DNA from: an uncultured Lachnospiraceae bacterium
Lineage (GTDB): Bacteria; Bacillota; Clostridia; Lachnospirales; Lachnospiraceae
Assembly (NCBI GenBank): GCA_902493385.1
Contig: CABUPO010000005.1
Span: 62,001-126,000 of the forward strand
Direction of reading: 5' to 3'
DNA length: 64,000 nt
This document shows, piece by piece, positions 43,742-52,310 of this stretch (positions within the stretch are counted from its first letter, which is position 1; each line of letters starts with the position of its first letter). The notes below the pieces were generated by a model. That model ran no database searches and had not been told where the DNA came from. It saw nothing but the letters and a program-made list of their open reading frames with translations. Position numbers and translations under genes: made by a program.

Positions 43742-44655
43742 CATTTTTATTTTCAGGACAGGGAGCACAGTATCCGGGAATGGGAAAAGATTTGTATGAT
43801 AACATTTCCTGCGTGAAAGAATTATTTGATATGGCGGAATCTATCAGACCGGGTACGTGTACTCAGTGCTTTGAGTCTGATGAAGAGACGCTTAAGAAGA
43901 CAGAGAACACGCAGCCGTGTATGTTCCTTACTGATTATGCCTGTGCTAAGGCGCTTAATTCATATGGAATATATGCAGATACTGTCGCGGGCTTTTCGCT
44001 TGGAGAGATAGCCGCTATTACGTATTCGGGCGTGCTTGATGATAAATCAGGCTTTTTGCTTGTTAAAAGAAGAGCAGAGCTTATGGGCGAGTGCAATATT
44101 AAATATCCGGGCACAATGTGCGCTGTGCTGAGGGCTGATGCAGACCTTCTTGAAGAGCTGTGCAGGGAGTGCGGCGTATATGCAGTTAACTATAACTGTC
44201 CGGGACAGACTTCTGTGGCAGGCAGTCTTGATAAAATGGAAGCCTTTTATCAAAAGCTTGACGATAATAAAATAAGATACGTTAAGCTTGCGGTAAGCGG
44301 TTCGTTCCATACTCCGTATATGAAAGACGCGTCGGAAGGTCTTTCTGATATACTGAATACTCTTTCGGTAAACGCACCTGAAATTCCGGTATATGCTAAT
44401 TATACAGCCGGCTGTTATCCTGACGATCCGGATAAGATATGCGGACTTATAAGCATGCAGGTGTCAAACAGTGTTAAATGGGAAGACACTATAAGAAATA
44501 TGCACGACGCAGGCGTAGATACATTTATAGAATGCGGACCGGGACAGACTCTTTCAGGGCTTGTGCGTAAGACGCTTAAGGGCGTGGATATTTATAATGT
44601 AAACGATATGGAAACACTTAAAGCGACTTGTGAAAAGCTGGGCGCTGCCATATAG
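43729..44655 (+). CDS. fabD: Malonyl-CoA:ACP transacylase
   Basis: 308 residues with FLFSGQGAQYPGMGKDLY, active-site Ser90 in AGFSLGEIAA, catalytic His in VSGSFHTPYM and the C-terminal ECGPGQTLSGL. It loads malonyl groups onto ACP. The ATG at 43729, with AGGAG seven bases before it, lies within the fabK gene; the longer frame from 43690 has no ribosome site. Overlap suggests coupled translation. Confidence 0.96.
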   Translation: MGKIAFLFSGQGAQYPGMGKDLYDNISCVKELFDMAESIRPGTCTQCFESDEETLKKTENTQPCMFLTDYACAKALNSYGIYADTVAGFSLGEIAAITYSGVLDDKSGFLLVKRRAELMGECNIKYPGTMCAVLRADADLLEELCRECGVYAVNYNCPGQTSVAGSLDKMEAFYQKLDDNKIRYVKLAVSGSFHTPYMKDASEGLSDILNTLSVNAPEIPVYANYTAGCYPDDPDKICGLISMQVSNSVKWEDTIRNMHDAGVDTFIECGPGQTLSGLVRKTLKGVDIYNVNDMETLKATCEKLGAAI

Positions 44656-44678
44656 TAATGTATAACGGGAGGTTGTAT

Positions 44679-45419
44679 ATGTCAGAAAATACTACGGCGA
44701 TTGTTACGGGCGGTTCGAGGGGAATCGGACGTGCTGTAGCGATTAAGCTTGCATCACTGGGCGTCGATATAGCGGTTGTTGCAGCTCATGAAGGAAACGC
44801 AGCATGGGATACGATTAAAGCTATTAATGATTTGGGAAGAAAAGCGAAGCTTTTCGTATGCAATATCAGCGATTTTGACGCCGTATCAGATACGGTTTCG
44901 GAGATTATTAAGGATTTTGGCGGAGTTGATATACTTATTAACAACGCGGGAATAACTAATGATAAGCTTCTTATGCAGATGAAGGAAGATGACATATCAG
45001 ATGTTATAGACGTTAATCTGAAAGGAAGCATGTATGTTACCAGGGCGTGTCTTAGGACATTTATCAGACAGAGGCATGGGCGTATTGTCAATATAAGCTC
45101 TGTAGTAGGACTTATGGGCAATGCGGGACAGGCTAATTATGCCGCTTCAAAAGCGGGAATAATAGGGTTTACCAAGTCTGTGGCAAGAGAATACGCTTCA
45201 AAAGGGATTACATGTAATGCTGTTGCTCCGGGATTTATACGGACTGATATGACGGATAAGATGCCTGAGGATGCGGTTAAGGCGATGCTTTCAGCTATTC
45301 CGGCGGGACGTTATGGCGAGCCTTCAGATGTGGCAGAGACAGTGGCGTTTCTTGTCTCAGAGGCAGCGTCTTACATTACCGGTGAAGTAATAAAGGTTGA
45401 CGGCGGAATGTATATCTGA
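44679..45419 (+). CDS. fabG: 3-oxoacyl-ACP reductase
   Basis: A 246-residue short-chain dehydrogenase: NADPH site TGGSRGIG, NNAGITNDKLL, catalytic Ser-Tyr-Lys in NISSVVGLMGNAGQANYAASKAG, and the C-terminal GEVIKVDGGMYI. It reduces 3-oxoacyl-ACP. GGGAGG precedes the ATG at 44679. Confidence 0.97.
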   Translation: MSENTTAIVTGGSRGIGRAVAIKLASLGVDIAVVAAHEGNAAWDTIKAINDLGRKAKLFVCNISDFDAVSDTVSEIIKDFGGVDILINNAGITNDKLLMQMKEDDISDVIDVNLKGSMYVTRACLRTFIRQRHGRIVNISSVVGLMGNAGQANYAASKAGIIGFTKSVAREYASKGITCNAVAPGFIRTDMTDKMPEDAVKAMLSAIPAGRYGEPSDVAETVAFLVSEAASYITGEVIKVDGGMYI

Positions 45420-45455
45420 TATATGAGTTACAATAATACATTATGGAGGTATATA

Positions 45456-46688
45456 ATGAACAGAGTAGTTATTACAGGTATAGGAGTTATATCTCCTGTC
45501 GGAAATGATGCGGATACATTTTGGAATAATATTAAGAACGGAGTCTGCGGTATTGGCAAAATAAGCAGATTTGACGCGTCTGAGCTTTCTGTCAGTCTTG
45601 ATGCTGAGGTAAAGGATTTTAACCCAAGGGATTATTTCAAAGCAGTAGTAGATATAAGAAGGTCAGATTTGTTTACACAGTATGCTGTTGCGGCTTCAGA
45701 ACAGGCTGTATCAGACAGCAGGATTCTTGAATCTGAACTGGATAAATACAGATTTGGAGTATATATAGGTTCCGGTATTGGCGGAATCAATACATTTGTT
45801 ACAGAGCATAATAAGCTTATTGAGAAGGGGCCTGAAAGAGTGTCGCCATTTTTCATACCAATGATGATTGGCAATATGGCGACAGGAACAGTATCAATAA
45901 GATACGGCGCGATGGGACCGACGCTTCCTGTGATGACAGCATGTGCAACTTCTACTAATACGATTGGAGAAGCATACCGTGCAATTAAGCATGGCTATGC
46001 AGATGCGATTATTGCAGGCGGTGCGGAAGCAACGATTAACGAGTTGTCCACAGTGGGCTTCATTAACTGTCAGGCGCTTTCTGCGAGCGACGACCCTAAC
46101 ACGGGAAGCATTCCGTTTGATGCAAGACGCGGTGGCTTTGTAATGGGCGAAGGCGCGGGTATAGTTATTCTTGAAGAATATGAACGTGCAGTAAAGCGTG
46201 GCGCTAAAATATATGGTGAGATTACAGGATATGGCAATACTTCAGACGCATATCATATTACTGCCCCTCATCCTGAAGGAACAGGAGCAATTAACGCTAT
46301 ACGTCTTGCAAAAGAAGAGGCGGGAATTACCGGCGGAGACAACGTATATATTAACGCTCACGGAACAGGAACCCATCTTAATGATTCAATGGAGACAAAA
46401 GCTATTAAGGAAGTGTTTGGAGAAGATGCCTACAAGCTTCATATAAGCTCTACAAAGTCTATGACAGGCCATATGCTCGGAGCAACGGGAGCGGTAGAGA
46501 TTATTGCGTCTGTACTTGCTCTTAAAGATAAGATTGTGCCGCCTACAATTAATTATGTTGAGAAGGATCCTGAATGCGACCTTAATTATACTCCTAATAA
46601 GGCGGTTAAGGCAGATATAGAATATGCAATGTCATCTTCGCTTGGATTTGGCGGACATAATGCATGCGTGGCAATTAAAAGCATTTGA
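45456..46688 (+). CDS. fabF: 3-oxoacyl-ACP synthase II
   Basis: Elongating condensing enzyme, 410 residues. Catalytic triad: Cys163 in TACATSTN, His in INAHGTGTHLND and His in STKSMTGHMLGATG. The C terminus SSLGFGGHNACVAIKSI is typical of FabF. A TATGGAGG ribosome site supports the ATG at 45456. No fabH is seen here, so chain initiation must be encoded elsewhere or done by another enzyme. Confidence 0.97.
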   Translation: MNRVVITGIGVISPVGNDADTFWNNIKNGVCGIGKISRFDASELSVSLDAEVKDFNPRDYFKAVVDIRRSDLFTQYAVAASEQAVSDSRILESELDKYRFGVYIGSGIGGINTFVTEHNKLIEKGPERVSPFFIPMMIGNMATGTVSIRYGAMGPTLPVMTACATSTNTIGEAYRAIKHGYADAIIAGGAEATINELSTVGFINCQALSASDDPNTGSIPFDARRGGFVMGEGAGIVILEEYERAVKRGAKIYGEITGYGNTSDAYHITAPHPEGTGAINAIRLAKEEAGITGGDNVYINAHGTGTHLNDSMETKAIKEVFGEDAYKLHISSTKSMTGHMLGATGAVEIIASVLALKDKIVPPTINYVEKDPECDLNYTPNKAVKADIEYAMSSSLGFGGHNACVAIKSI

Positions 46689-46705
46689 TGTACAACGAGG
46701 TTATT

Positions 46706-47146
46706 ATGATTAGCATGAACAGAGAAGAGATTAAAAACATACTGCCTCACAGGGAGCCGATGCTTCTTGTGGACGAGGCATATCTTAACGACGATGGTAC
46801 GGCAACGGGTTATTATACGGTAAAGGGCGACGAGTATTTTCTGTGTGGCCATTTTCCGGGAAATCCGGTTGTGCCGGGAGTTATATTGTGTGAGATTATG
46901 GCGCAGTCGTCCTGTCTTTTGTTTAAGGATAAGATGACAGACGGTGCGCTTCCGTTTTATACAGGTCTTGATAAAGTCAAATTCAGAAATAAGGTTCTGC
47001 CTGGCGACAGGATAAGGATTGATACTAAAATAGAGCGCGAAATGGCTCCGTTTTATTTCCTTTCCGGCGAGCTTAGCGTTGATGGAAAGTTATGTATGAG
47101 CGGAAGGTTTTCGTTTGCAATAATGAATGAGCAGGGGAGAGAGTAA
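46706..47146 (+). CDS. fabZ: 3-hydroxyacyl-ACP dehydratase
   Basis: 146-residue hot-dog-fold enzyme: ILPHREPMLLVDEA, catalytic His in CGHFPGNPVVPGV and Glu in LCEIMAQSS. It dehydrates 3-hydroxyacyl-ACP. The ATG at 46706 follows CGAGG; the frame opens at the fabF stop. It shares the sequence TAATG with the next start, a one-base overlap. Confidence 0.95.
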   Translation: MISMNREEIKNILPHREPMLLVDEAYLNDDGTATGYYTVKGDEYFLCGHFPGNPVVPGVILCEIMAQSSCLLFKDKMTDGALPFYTGLDKVKFRNKVLPGDRIRIDTKIEREMAPFYFLSGELSVDGKLCMSGRFSFAIMNEQGRE

Positions 47147-48822
47147 TGGCAGCTTTATATACTAAATATGTTAAAGATACATATGACAATAATGGAAGGA
47201 TTATAAAAACTGAATATATTGTACCTGAAAAGTTTAATTTTGCTTATGATGTTGTGGATGAATATGCAAAAGCTGAACCTGATAAAAGGGCGATGGTTTA
47301 TAAAGATATTAAAGGTAATATAGAAGAATATTCATTCGGCGAATTAAGCAGATTAAGCAATAAAGCCGCTAATGCATTTAAAAAAAGAGGAATAAAGCGC
47401 GGAGACTCCGTGATGCTTATACTCAAAAGAAGAAAAGAATTCTGGATATCGATTCTGGCACTTCATAAAATTGGCGCCGTAGGAATACCGACTTCGCATA
47501 TGGTTTCTGACAGCGATATAAGCTATAGAATTAATAATGCGGACATTAAGGCTGTTATATGTGCAGATGACGAGTATATAACTGACTGTGTAACAGCGTC
47601 TGTTAATGCGCTTTGCAGAGAAGATATTATCAGGTATGTTACAGTTGGCAGCATCAGCGGATATATTGATTTTAATGCTGATATAGCAGATGAATCCGAT
47701 GTGTTTGAAAGGGAAGATAATTATACTTCCGACCCTATGCTGATGTATTTTACATCAGGAACTACAGGAGACCCTAAGGCTGTTGTTCATGATTTTTCAT
47801 ATCCTATGAGTCACATTCCTACTGCAAGGGACTGGCAGGGAGTAATTGAAGACGGTCTTCATTTTTCTGTGGCAGATACCGGCTGGGGCAAGACTGCGTG
47901 GGGGAAAATATACGGACAGTGGTTCTGTGGATGTGCGGTAATGGTATATGATTACGACCAGTTTTATGCAAATGAGATTCTTGCAATATTAGAGGAATGC
48001 AGTGTAACATCATTTTGTGCGCCGCCAACGATATATAAGTATATTTTAAGAGAAGATATAGAAAAATACGATTTGTCAAAGCTTATGCACGTCGTTACTG
48101 CAGGAGAGCCTATGCCTGTAGAGACTGTAAGAGAGTTCAGAAAGCGTACCGGAATGCAGATAAGAAGTGGCTTCGGACAGACTGAGACAGCGCTTCTTAT
48201 AGGAGTTCTTGCAGGTGACGAGCAGAGAGAGGATACTATTGGAAAAGCTGCGCCTATGTATAATGTATGTATTATTGATGACGATGGAAATGAAGTAGAG
48301 ACAGGGGAAGTCGGCGAGATAGCATTAAAACCTGTATCAGGAAATACTGTCCCTGTAGGAATATTCTGCGGATATCATGGGGATTTAAAGCTGTATGATG
48401 AGGTTTGGAAGTATGGCATGTATCATACTAAGGATAAGGCTTATATGGATAAAGACGGATATTTTTATTTTGTAAGCCGTACAGATGATGTTATTAAATC
48501 AAGCGGCTACAGAATAGGCCCTGCTGAGGTTGAAAATGTTATTATGGAGCATCCGGCAGTATTTGAATGTGCCGTTACAGGTTATCCTTCTAAGACAAGA
48601 GGCAATATCGTCAAGGCAACGATAGTTCTGCATAAAGAGTATGAGCCTACGAATAAGCTTAAGGTTGAAATACAGGATTTTGTAAAGGCAAGAACTGCAA
48701 TGTACAAATATCCAAGAATGATAGAATTTGTCAGTGAACTTCCTAAGACCATAAGCGGTAAAATTCAGCGTGAAATGATAAGACGGCGCGATTTGGAAAA
48801 GCTTGGCGTCAATAAGGAGTAA
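47146..48822 (+). CDS. AMP-forming acyl-CoA synthetase (medium-chain type)
   Basis: 558 residues of the ANL superfamily: YFTSGTTGDPKAVVH (P-loop), SGFGQTETAL, YHTKDKAYMDKDGYFYFVSRTDD (hinge), and the catalytic Lys in KTISGKIQRE. The start resembles acetyl/propionyl- and medium-chain acyl-CoA ligases. It activates a free acid with ATP to acyl-CoA. Its start overlaps the fabZ stop (TAATG), so it is made with the synthesis enzymes. It could activate exogenous or branched short acids as primers for synthesis; the chain length is not readable. Confidence 0.92.
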   Translation: MAALYTKYVKDTYDNNGRIIKTEYIVPEKFNFAYDVVDEYAKAEPDKRAMVYKDIKGNIEEYSFGELSRLSNKAANAFKKRGIKRGDSVMLILKRRKEFWISILALHKIGAVGIPTSHMVSDSDISYRINNADIKAVICADDEYITDCVTASVNALCREDIIRYVTVGSISGYIDFNADIADESDVFEREDNYTSDPMLMYFTSGTTGDPKAVVHDFSYPMSHIPTARDWQGVIEDGLHFSVADTGWGKTAWGKIYGQWFCGCAVMVYDYDQFYANEILAILEECSVTSFCAPPTIYKYILREDIEKYDLSKLMHVVTAGEPMPVETVREFRKRTGMQIRSGFGQTETALLIGVLAGDEQREDTIGKAAPMYNVCIIDDDGNEVETGEVGEIALKPVSGNTVPVGIFCGYHGDLKLYDEVWKYGMYHTKDKAYMDKDGYFYFVSRTDDVIKSSGYRIGPAEVENVIMEHPAVFECAVTGYPSKTRGNIVKATIVLHKEYEPTNKLKVEIQDFVKARTAMYKYPRMIEFVSELPKTISGKIQREMIRRRDLEKLGVNKE

Positions 48823-48823
48823 A

Positions 48824-48888
48824 ATACGAAATATCAAATATTTAGATACGAAATATCATGGCAATTAAAATGCCCCTTATTTTATAAT
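48824..48888 (+). promoter_or_regulatory. Paired operator repeats and -10 box before the GH43 gene
   Basis: The 13-base sequence ATACGAAATATCA occurs at 48824-48836 and 48846-48858, 22 bases (two helix turns) apart; each is half-palindromic (GATA...TATC). A TATAAT follows at 48883-48888, with no -35. This suggests a dimeric activator bound next to the polymerase. Confidence 0.6.
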
Positions 48889-48958
48889 CATTATAAACGG
48901 GATGAAGGAATACTCTCATCCTGAGAATTATAAAGATTATAAAGAAAGGGGTATTTTT

Positions 48959-51220
48959 ATGAGAAGGTTTTTAAAAAAATGTATATGCGCTGCTGTAATT
49001 GCCGCGCTTAGCATTCCAATGGCGTCATTTGGGAGCAAAAGCGTAAAAGCGGAAAATCCTATTATACAGACTGTATATACGGCTGATCCTTCGCCGCTTG
49101 TCGTAGGTGATACTCTTTATGTTTATACGACGCATGATGAGCTTAAAGAGCAGGCATATGATGATTGGAGCTATATGAACGAATGGCGTTGCTATTCAAC
49201 AACAGATATGATTAACTGGACTGACAGAGGTCAGATTGCACATGCACGTACTTTTGATAAGGAAAGCAATTCTCAGGAAAATTGGCGCGCATGGGCTCAG
49301 CAGGTTGTAGAGATGCCTATATTCGATTCAGACACAGGACAATGGGTTAAAAAGTATTTTCTTTTTGCACCGTTTAATGGAACCAAGATTGACGTAGCAG
49401 TATCAGATAACCCCTGGGGACCGTTTGAAGACGCTACTCCGGGCAAATATCTTATCGACGGAGGCTGGGGAGGCGGTAACATAGACCCTACAGTTTACAT
49501 AGAAGATCATGGCAATCCGGATGATTATGAGAATTACGACGTATATCTTTACTGGGGTAATCCATATTTCAGATACTGCAAGCTTACTAACGATTTGCTG
49601 GATGTTGACCCTGATACGGACGGAGACGGAGTTATATCTGAATGGGAGAACAGCCTTGATTCAAGATTTGATAACACAGACAACAGAATACTCGGAGAAG
49701 TAAGACCGGGTCTTCACAGCTTTGATACTTTGGGCGACGAAGGATATGCATCCTTTGGAGAGCCTTCACAGGGCGTTTCAACTACAGGAAAATATCCTAC
49801 GGAGCCGGAAAGCGCGGCAAGAAAACGCTCTGCATTTGAGGAAGGGCCTTGGGTGTATAAGCATGCTGACGGCAATCCTGAAACTGACGATTATTTTCTT
49901 TTCTTTGTAGGCGGACGTACTCCGGGAGAGACAGTTGAATATTCAACAGCTCCTACGCCTATCGGACCTTGGACATACAGAGGATTTCTTATGGACAGAG
50001 AAGGATTTTCATGTATCCATCCGGGAGTAGCAGAGTTTAAGGGACATAATTACCTGTTTTATCTGGATGAGATGCTTATAGGCGGAGATGGTTCTAACCG
50101 TTCGGTATGTGTAAAGGAATTTTGGTATGATGAGAACAATCTTATAGTCAAGCAGACTGACGACAGCGTAAAGGCTTATATGGTACAGGGTATAGACGGT
50201 ATTAAAAAAGGAATGTCATTTTTCAGCGTAGACCCTGTAGGAACGCTGAATCCGTATCTTCCTAATGAGGCTGAGACTATATGCTGGGAGTCTAACCTTA
50301 ACGGACCGGAGGGCGGATTTAACGGAACTGGCGCGGGAGTTAAAACCAAGGCGACATATCCGTGTTATGATATTGACCAGGTTACAGGTATAGAGGCGTT
50401 CTGGAAGTCCGCAGCCTATAATGGAGTAACGGTATATGACATAGATAATGATGATTATATCAAGGTAAGGAATGTTGATTTTGGAGAAAAGGGTCCGATA
50501 GGCTTTAAGGCTGTTGCAGCATGTGGAGAGGGCCTTCCGCCGGAAAATACGACGGTTGATTCAAAAGGAATGATGATACCTAATCCTGACGCTGATACAG
50601 TAGGCGGAACCATAGAATTGTGGATAGATTATGATGATTTTGACAAAGCTGTATGTATTGGTACTGTGGACGTATCTGATACAGGCGGAACCAACACATA
50701 TAAAACCTTTTCGATAGACATTACTGAAAAAGTTACTGGAGTACATGATTTACACTTCATATTTAAGGGTGAAGACGGAGCTAAATTATTTAATTTTGAT
50801 TCGTGGCAGTTTGTAAAAGAGGAAGAACCTGAGCCGACAGAGCCGGCAGTTATTCCTCAGGGAAATTCTGGCAATGATAATAATCAGACCGTTCAGAATC
50901 CTGTTGTAACGCCTGTAGTGGAGAAGCCTGCCGTTACAAAGCCTGCAAAGGCAAAGATTAAGTCGCTTAAGAAAAAGGGCAGAAATGTAAAGGTAAGCGT
51001 TAAGAAAGTAAAGAACGCAGACGGTTATCAGGTATCTGTAGCGGCAAAGAAGAAAGGAAAATATAAAATCAAGCTTAACATTAAGTCTCCTAAGGCGTCA
51101 GGAATGTTAAAGAAGCTCAAAAAGGGAAAGACATATTACGTTAAAGCCCGTGCTTATAAGAATGTAGACGGTAAGAAGCTTTATGGAAAAGAATCCAATG
51201 TTAAGAAGATAAAGTTATAA
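48959..51220 (+). CDS. Secreted GH43-family glycosidase with CBM6-like and FN3-like domains
   Basis: 753 residues: signal peptide (1-31); five-bladed GH43 catalytic domain (about 35-400) with base Asp43 (TADPSPLV), Asp176 (GGGNIDPTVY) and acid Glu295 (EEGPWVYKH); a CBM6-like beta-sandwich (about 425-600, ATYPCYDIDQVTGIEAFW); a short Pro/Gln/Asn linker; and a very basic FN3-like C terminus (KKKGRNVKVSVKKVKNADGY). Likely cuts arabinose- or xylose-containing plant polymers. The domain includes a canonical EF-hand loop DTDGDGVISEWE (219-230), unusual for the family. The ATG at 48959 has AAAGGGG; the upstream frame to 48902 has none. Confidence 0.88.
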   Translation: MRRFLKKCICAAVIAALSIPMASFGSKSVKAENPIIQTVYTADPSPLVVGDTLYVYTTHDELKEQAYDDWSYMNEWRCYSTTDMINWTDRGQIAHARTFDKESNSQENWRAWAQQVVEMPIFDSDTGQWVKKYFLFAPFNGTKIDVAVSDNPWGPFEDATPGKYLIDGGWGGGNIDPTVYIEDHGNPDDYENYDVYLYWGNPYFRYCKLTNDLLDVDPDTDGDGVISEWENSLDSRFDNTDNRILGEVRPGLHSFDTLGDEGYASFGEPSQGVSTTGKYPTEPESAARKRSAFEEGPWVYKHADGNPETDDYFLFFVGGRTPGETVEYSTAPTPIGPWTYRGFLMDREGFSCIHPGVAEFKGHNYLFYLDEMLIGGDGSNRSVCVKEFWYDENNLIVKQTDDSVKAYMVQGIDGIKKGMSFFSVDPVGTLNPYLPNEAETICWESNLNGPEGGFNGTGAGVKTKATYPCYDIDQVTGIEAFWKSAAYNGVTVYDIDNDDYIKVRNVDFGEKGPIGFKAVAACGEGLPPENTTVDSKGMMIPNPDADTVGGTIELWIDYDDFDKAVCIGTVDVSDTGGTNTYKTFSIDITEKVTGVHDLHFIFKGEDGAKLFNFDSWQFVKEEEPEPTEPAVIPQGNSGNDNNQTVQNPVVTPVVEKPAVTKPAKAKIKSLKKKGRNVKVSVKKVKNADGYQVSVAAKKKGKYKIKLNIKSPKASGMLKKLKKGKTYYVKARAYKNVDGKKLYGKESNVKKIKL

Positions 51221-51241
51221 TATTTCCACTTAAAGAAAATC

Positions 51242-51287
51242 AACGAAACAGGCTGTGCGTTCAGTGTAGCGCGCAGCCTGTTTCGTT
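51242..51287 (+). terminator. Strong hairpin after the GH43 gene
   Basis: Arms 51242-51259 and 51270-51287 pair over 18 positions with one G-U pair. The following bases ATATAATTCC are only moderately U-rich. A second, tiny hairpin CTGC-A5-GCAG followed by T6 lies at 51301-51323. Confidence 0.7.
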
Positions 51288-51331
51288 ATATAATTCCCGC
51301 CTGCAAAAAGCAGATCTTTTTTAGAATTATC

Positions 51332-51360
51332 TTGTAAAAGAGTATATTATGTGCTATAAT
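51332..51360 (+). promoter_or_regulatory. Promoter of nfnAB
   Basis: TTGTAA, 17 bases, TATAAT, about 60 bases before nfnA. The leader shows no clear structure. Confidence 0.65.
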
Positions 51361-51422
51361 TTTTCAGATTATTGAACACACATTACAGTAATCATTTTTA
51401 TGCAAAGGAGAGAATATAGATC

Positions 51423-52310
51423 ATGTACGAAATTCTTAAATATGAAATTCTTACAGACAATATTTTTCTCATGGATGTAAAGGCTGAAAGGATAGCAAAG
51501 TCATGTCTTCCGGGACAGTTTGTTATAGTAAGGTCCGATGCAGACGGTGAGAGGATTCCTCTTACTATATGCGATTATTCCAGAGAAGAAGGAACTGTCA
51601 CTATAGTATTTCAGATAGTTGGGGCAGGCACCAAGATATTATCTGAGCTTAAAGAGGGTGATTACATACAGGATATAGCAGGTCCTCTTGGAAGACCTTC
51701 GGAGCTTACAGAGCTTCCTGAAGACGAACTCGCTGAAAAGAAGATTCTTTTTGTAGCGGGCGGCGTGGGATGCGCTCCTGTGTATCCTCAGGTTAAGTGG
51801 CTTAAGGAGAATGGCGTGGAGGCTGACGTTATTATAGGAGCAAAGACAAAGAGCCTTATCATACTTGAAGATATGATGAAGGATGTTGCCGGTAATGTGT
51901 ACATAACAACTGACGATGGCTCATATGGCGCTTCAGGTATGGTAACAGGTATGATTGAAAAGCTTGTAAATGATGGCAATAAGTATGATGTGTGTATTGC
52001 TATCGGACCAATGATAATGATGAAGTTTGTATGCAAGCTTACAAAGGAGCTTGGTCTTCCTACTATAGTAAGTCTTAACCCTATTATGGTTGACGGAACC
52101 GGAATGTGCGGAGCATGCCGTGTGACTGTTGACGGAGAAGTTAAGTTTGCGTGTGTTGACGGACCTGAATTTGACGGACATAAGGTTGATTTTGATCAGG
52201 CTATGAAGAGACAGCAGATATATAAGACTGCCGAAGGAAGAGCTTATCTCGCAGCAAAAGAGGGAAAGACGCATCACGGCGGATGCGGCAATTGCGGAGG
52301 TGACAAGTAA
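51423..52310 (+). CDS. nfnA: NADH-dependent ferredoxin:NADP+ oxidoreductase, small subunit (NfnA)
   Basis: 295 residues: FAD domain (PGQFVIVRSDADGERIPLTI), NAD domain (ILFVAGGVGCAPVYPQVKWL) and the [2Fe-2S] cysteines in DGTGMCGACRVTVDGEVKFACVDG region, plus an extra C-x-x-C at the end (GGCGNCGGDK). In NfnAB, electron bifurcation links reduced ferredoxin and NADH to making two NADPH. It overlaps nfnB by one base (TAATG). Confidence 0.93.
   Translation: MYEILKYEILTDNIFLMDVKAERIAKSCLPGQFVIVRSDADGERIPLTICDYSREEGTVTIVFQIVGAGTKILSELKEGDYIQDIAGPLGRPSELTELPEDELAEKKILFVAGGVGCAPVYPQVKWLKENGVEADVIIGAKTKSLIILEDMMKDVAGNVYITTDDGSYGASGMVTGMIEKLVNDGNKYDVCIAIGPMIMMKFVCKLTKELGLPTIVSLNPIMVDGTGMCGACRVTVDGEVKFACVDGPEFDGHKVDFDQAMKRQQIYKTAEGRAYLAAKEGKTHHGGCGNCGGDK

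Noticed and set aside
51301..51323. Small hairpin CTGC-A5-GCAG with T6 as the main GH43 terminator
   Set aside because: A 4-bp stem is weak; the 18-bp hairpin just before it is the more likely terminator element, though the two may act together.
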